Positions 63,298 through 64,000 of a stretch of DNA of 64,000 nucleotides are shown here, in pieces; within the stretch, counting starts at the first letter, position 1, and every line of letters starts with the position of its first letter. The notes below the pieces were generated by a model, which ran no database searches, had not been told where the DNA came from, and worked only from the letters and a program-made list of their open reading frames with translations. Both the position numbers and the translations under genes were made by a program. Source of the stretch: Rhizobium sp. BK418 (lineage in GTDB: Bacteria; Pseudomonadota; Alphaproteobacteria; Rhizobiales; Rhizobiaceae); assembly GCF_004341105.1 (NCBI RefSeq), contig NZ_SLZK01000010.1, forward strand, positions 62,001-126,000. The letters run 5' to 3'.

Positions 63298-64000
63298 GAA
63301 AATCGCAGCGTTTCTCGTCCCGCTGATGTTAATGGTCTTGGCGACCATGTCGACCAGCGGCGGCGAGCACTGGCTCTCGGGTCTGGCAAGATCGGAAGCC
63401 GGTAAGCTCGTGCTCGCTCGTGCAGCCATAACATTGCCGTATGCGATAGCCGCAGCTCTTGGCATCGTCTTTCTCTTGGCCACTGCAGGCTCCACGAACA
63501 TCAAAGCCGTGGCATGGGGGGTTGCGGCGGGCGGAGCCGCGACGACAGCGATCGCTGCAGGCCGGGAGATCGTGCGGCTCCAGACCCTCGCGAGCGGACC
63601 GCCCCCGCAACAATCGATCCTGACCTATGCGGATCTCGCCACGGCGTTTGGGGCCGTTGCGGTCACGATGACCGCGATTTTGGCTTTGCGCGTGGCAATC
63701 GTCGGCAACGCTGCGTTCAGGCGACCGGAACCGAAGCGCATCAGCGGCAGCCGAGCCCTGCATGGGCAAGCGGACTGGATGACGTTGCAGGAGGCTGCGA
63801 ACCTTTTTCCGGATTCGGGCGGCATCGTCATCGGCGAACGATACCGTGTCGACCGCGACAGCACAGCGACGCTTTCCTTTCGCGCAGACAAGCCCGAGAC
63901 ATGGGGCGCTGGCGGCAAGTCGCCGCTTCTGTGTTTCGACGGCTCGTTCGGTTCATCGCACGGCATCGTGTTCGCCGGCTCCGGCGGCTTCAAGACGACC
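63287..64000 (+). CDS. traG: Type IV coupling protein TraG, N-terminal part (runs off window)
   Basis: ATG at 63287 opens a frame with no stop to the window end (238 codons). Two or three transmembrane helices (IAAFLVPLMLMVLATM, AAITLPYAIAAALGIVFLLATAG, DLATAFGAVAVTMTAILALRVAIV) are followed by SRALHGQADWMTLQEAANLFPDSGG and, at the very end, the Walker A GSGGFKTT. This is the VirD4/TraG coupling protein that links the relaxosome to the mating channel. Overlaps traD by 11 bp. Confidence 0.95.
   Translation, partial: MTLKKIAAFLVPLMLMVLATMSTSGGEHWLSGLARSEAGKLVLARAAITLPYAIAAALGIVFLLATAGSTNIKAVAWGVAAGGAATTAIAAGREIVRLQTLASGPPPQQSILTYADLATAFGAVAVTMTAILALRVAIVGNAAFRRPEPKRISGSRALHGQADWMTLQEAANLFPDSGGIVIGERYRVDRDSTATLSFRADKPETWGAGGKSPLLCFDGSFGSSHGIVFAGSGGFKTT

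Overview
The window looks like part of a large conjugative plasmid (or plasmid-derived replicon) of a rhizobial alphaproteobacterium such as Rhizobium, Sinorhizobium or Agrobacterium. The right end carries the rhizobial Dtr transfer block: traH, traB, traF and traA on the minus strand, and traC, traD and traG on the plus strand. A Q-type oriT, with a nic core like those of Ti plasmids and RSF1010, sits between the two halves. DUF6894 and DUF982 proteins, EcfG-type promoters and a FixJ-type regulator also fit Rhizobiales. No rRNA, tRNA, replication genes, CRISPR array or intact insertion sequence was seen.

Layout. (1) 0-16.6 kb is an accessory region of small detoxification or catabolic enzymes: an aquaglyceroporin, alpha/beta hydrolases, an SRPBCC protein, a crotonase with a signal peptide, RidA, two SDRs, a nitronate monooxygenase, a zinc alcohol dehydrogenase, a peroxiredoxin-like protein and a DJ-1/PfpI protein. 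A FixJ-type response regulator and an AraC regulator lie among them. The region is decaying: four genes are disrupted by frameshifts, stops or deletions. Several promoters share a palindrome close to GGTRT-N5-ATACC. (2) 17.9-26.8 kb holds two very large soluble sensor kinases: a multi-PAS/GAF histidine kinase, and a Ser/Thr-kinase/AAA/GAF/PAS/histidine-kinase protein with the shared palindrome upstream. (3) 26.9-34.7 kb has an MFS transporter, a LuxR-type solo regulator, two OmpR-like regulators (one lacking the phosphoacceptor Asp), an amidohydrolase, an MmgE/PrpD protein and an ornithine cyclodeaminase homologue.

(4) 34.9-49.6 kb is a stress and alpha-glucan island: glgE, a treS-maltokinase fusion and glgB form a tight operon, and a second TreS-like GH13 enzyme lies 3 kb away. 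Small stress-type proteins, a Crp/Fnr regulator and a frameshifted HisKA_2 sensor kinase are interspersed. Five sites matching the EcfG/RpoE2 general-stress promoter pattern (GGAAC-N18/19-TT) stand in front of five transcription units, so the island is probably a plasmid-borne general-stress module. Expected flow is trehalose to maltose (TreS), maltose 1-phosphate (maltokinase), linear glucan (GlgE) and branched glucan (GlgB). (5) 50.3-56.7 kb is a seven-gene operon: a polyamine-type ABC importer with a TauD-family dioxygenase, an RraA-like protein and a nitrilase-superfamily amidase. It probably imports and degrades a small organic compound. (6) 56.9-64.0 kb is the conjugation block; traG runs off the window.

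All functional names come from reading the translated sequence and recalling family motifs. No database search was run.
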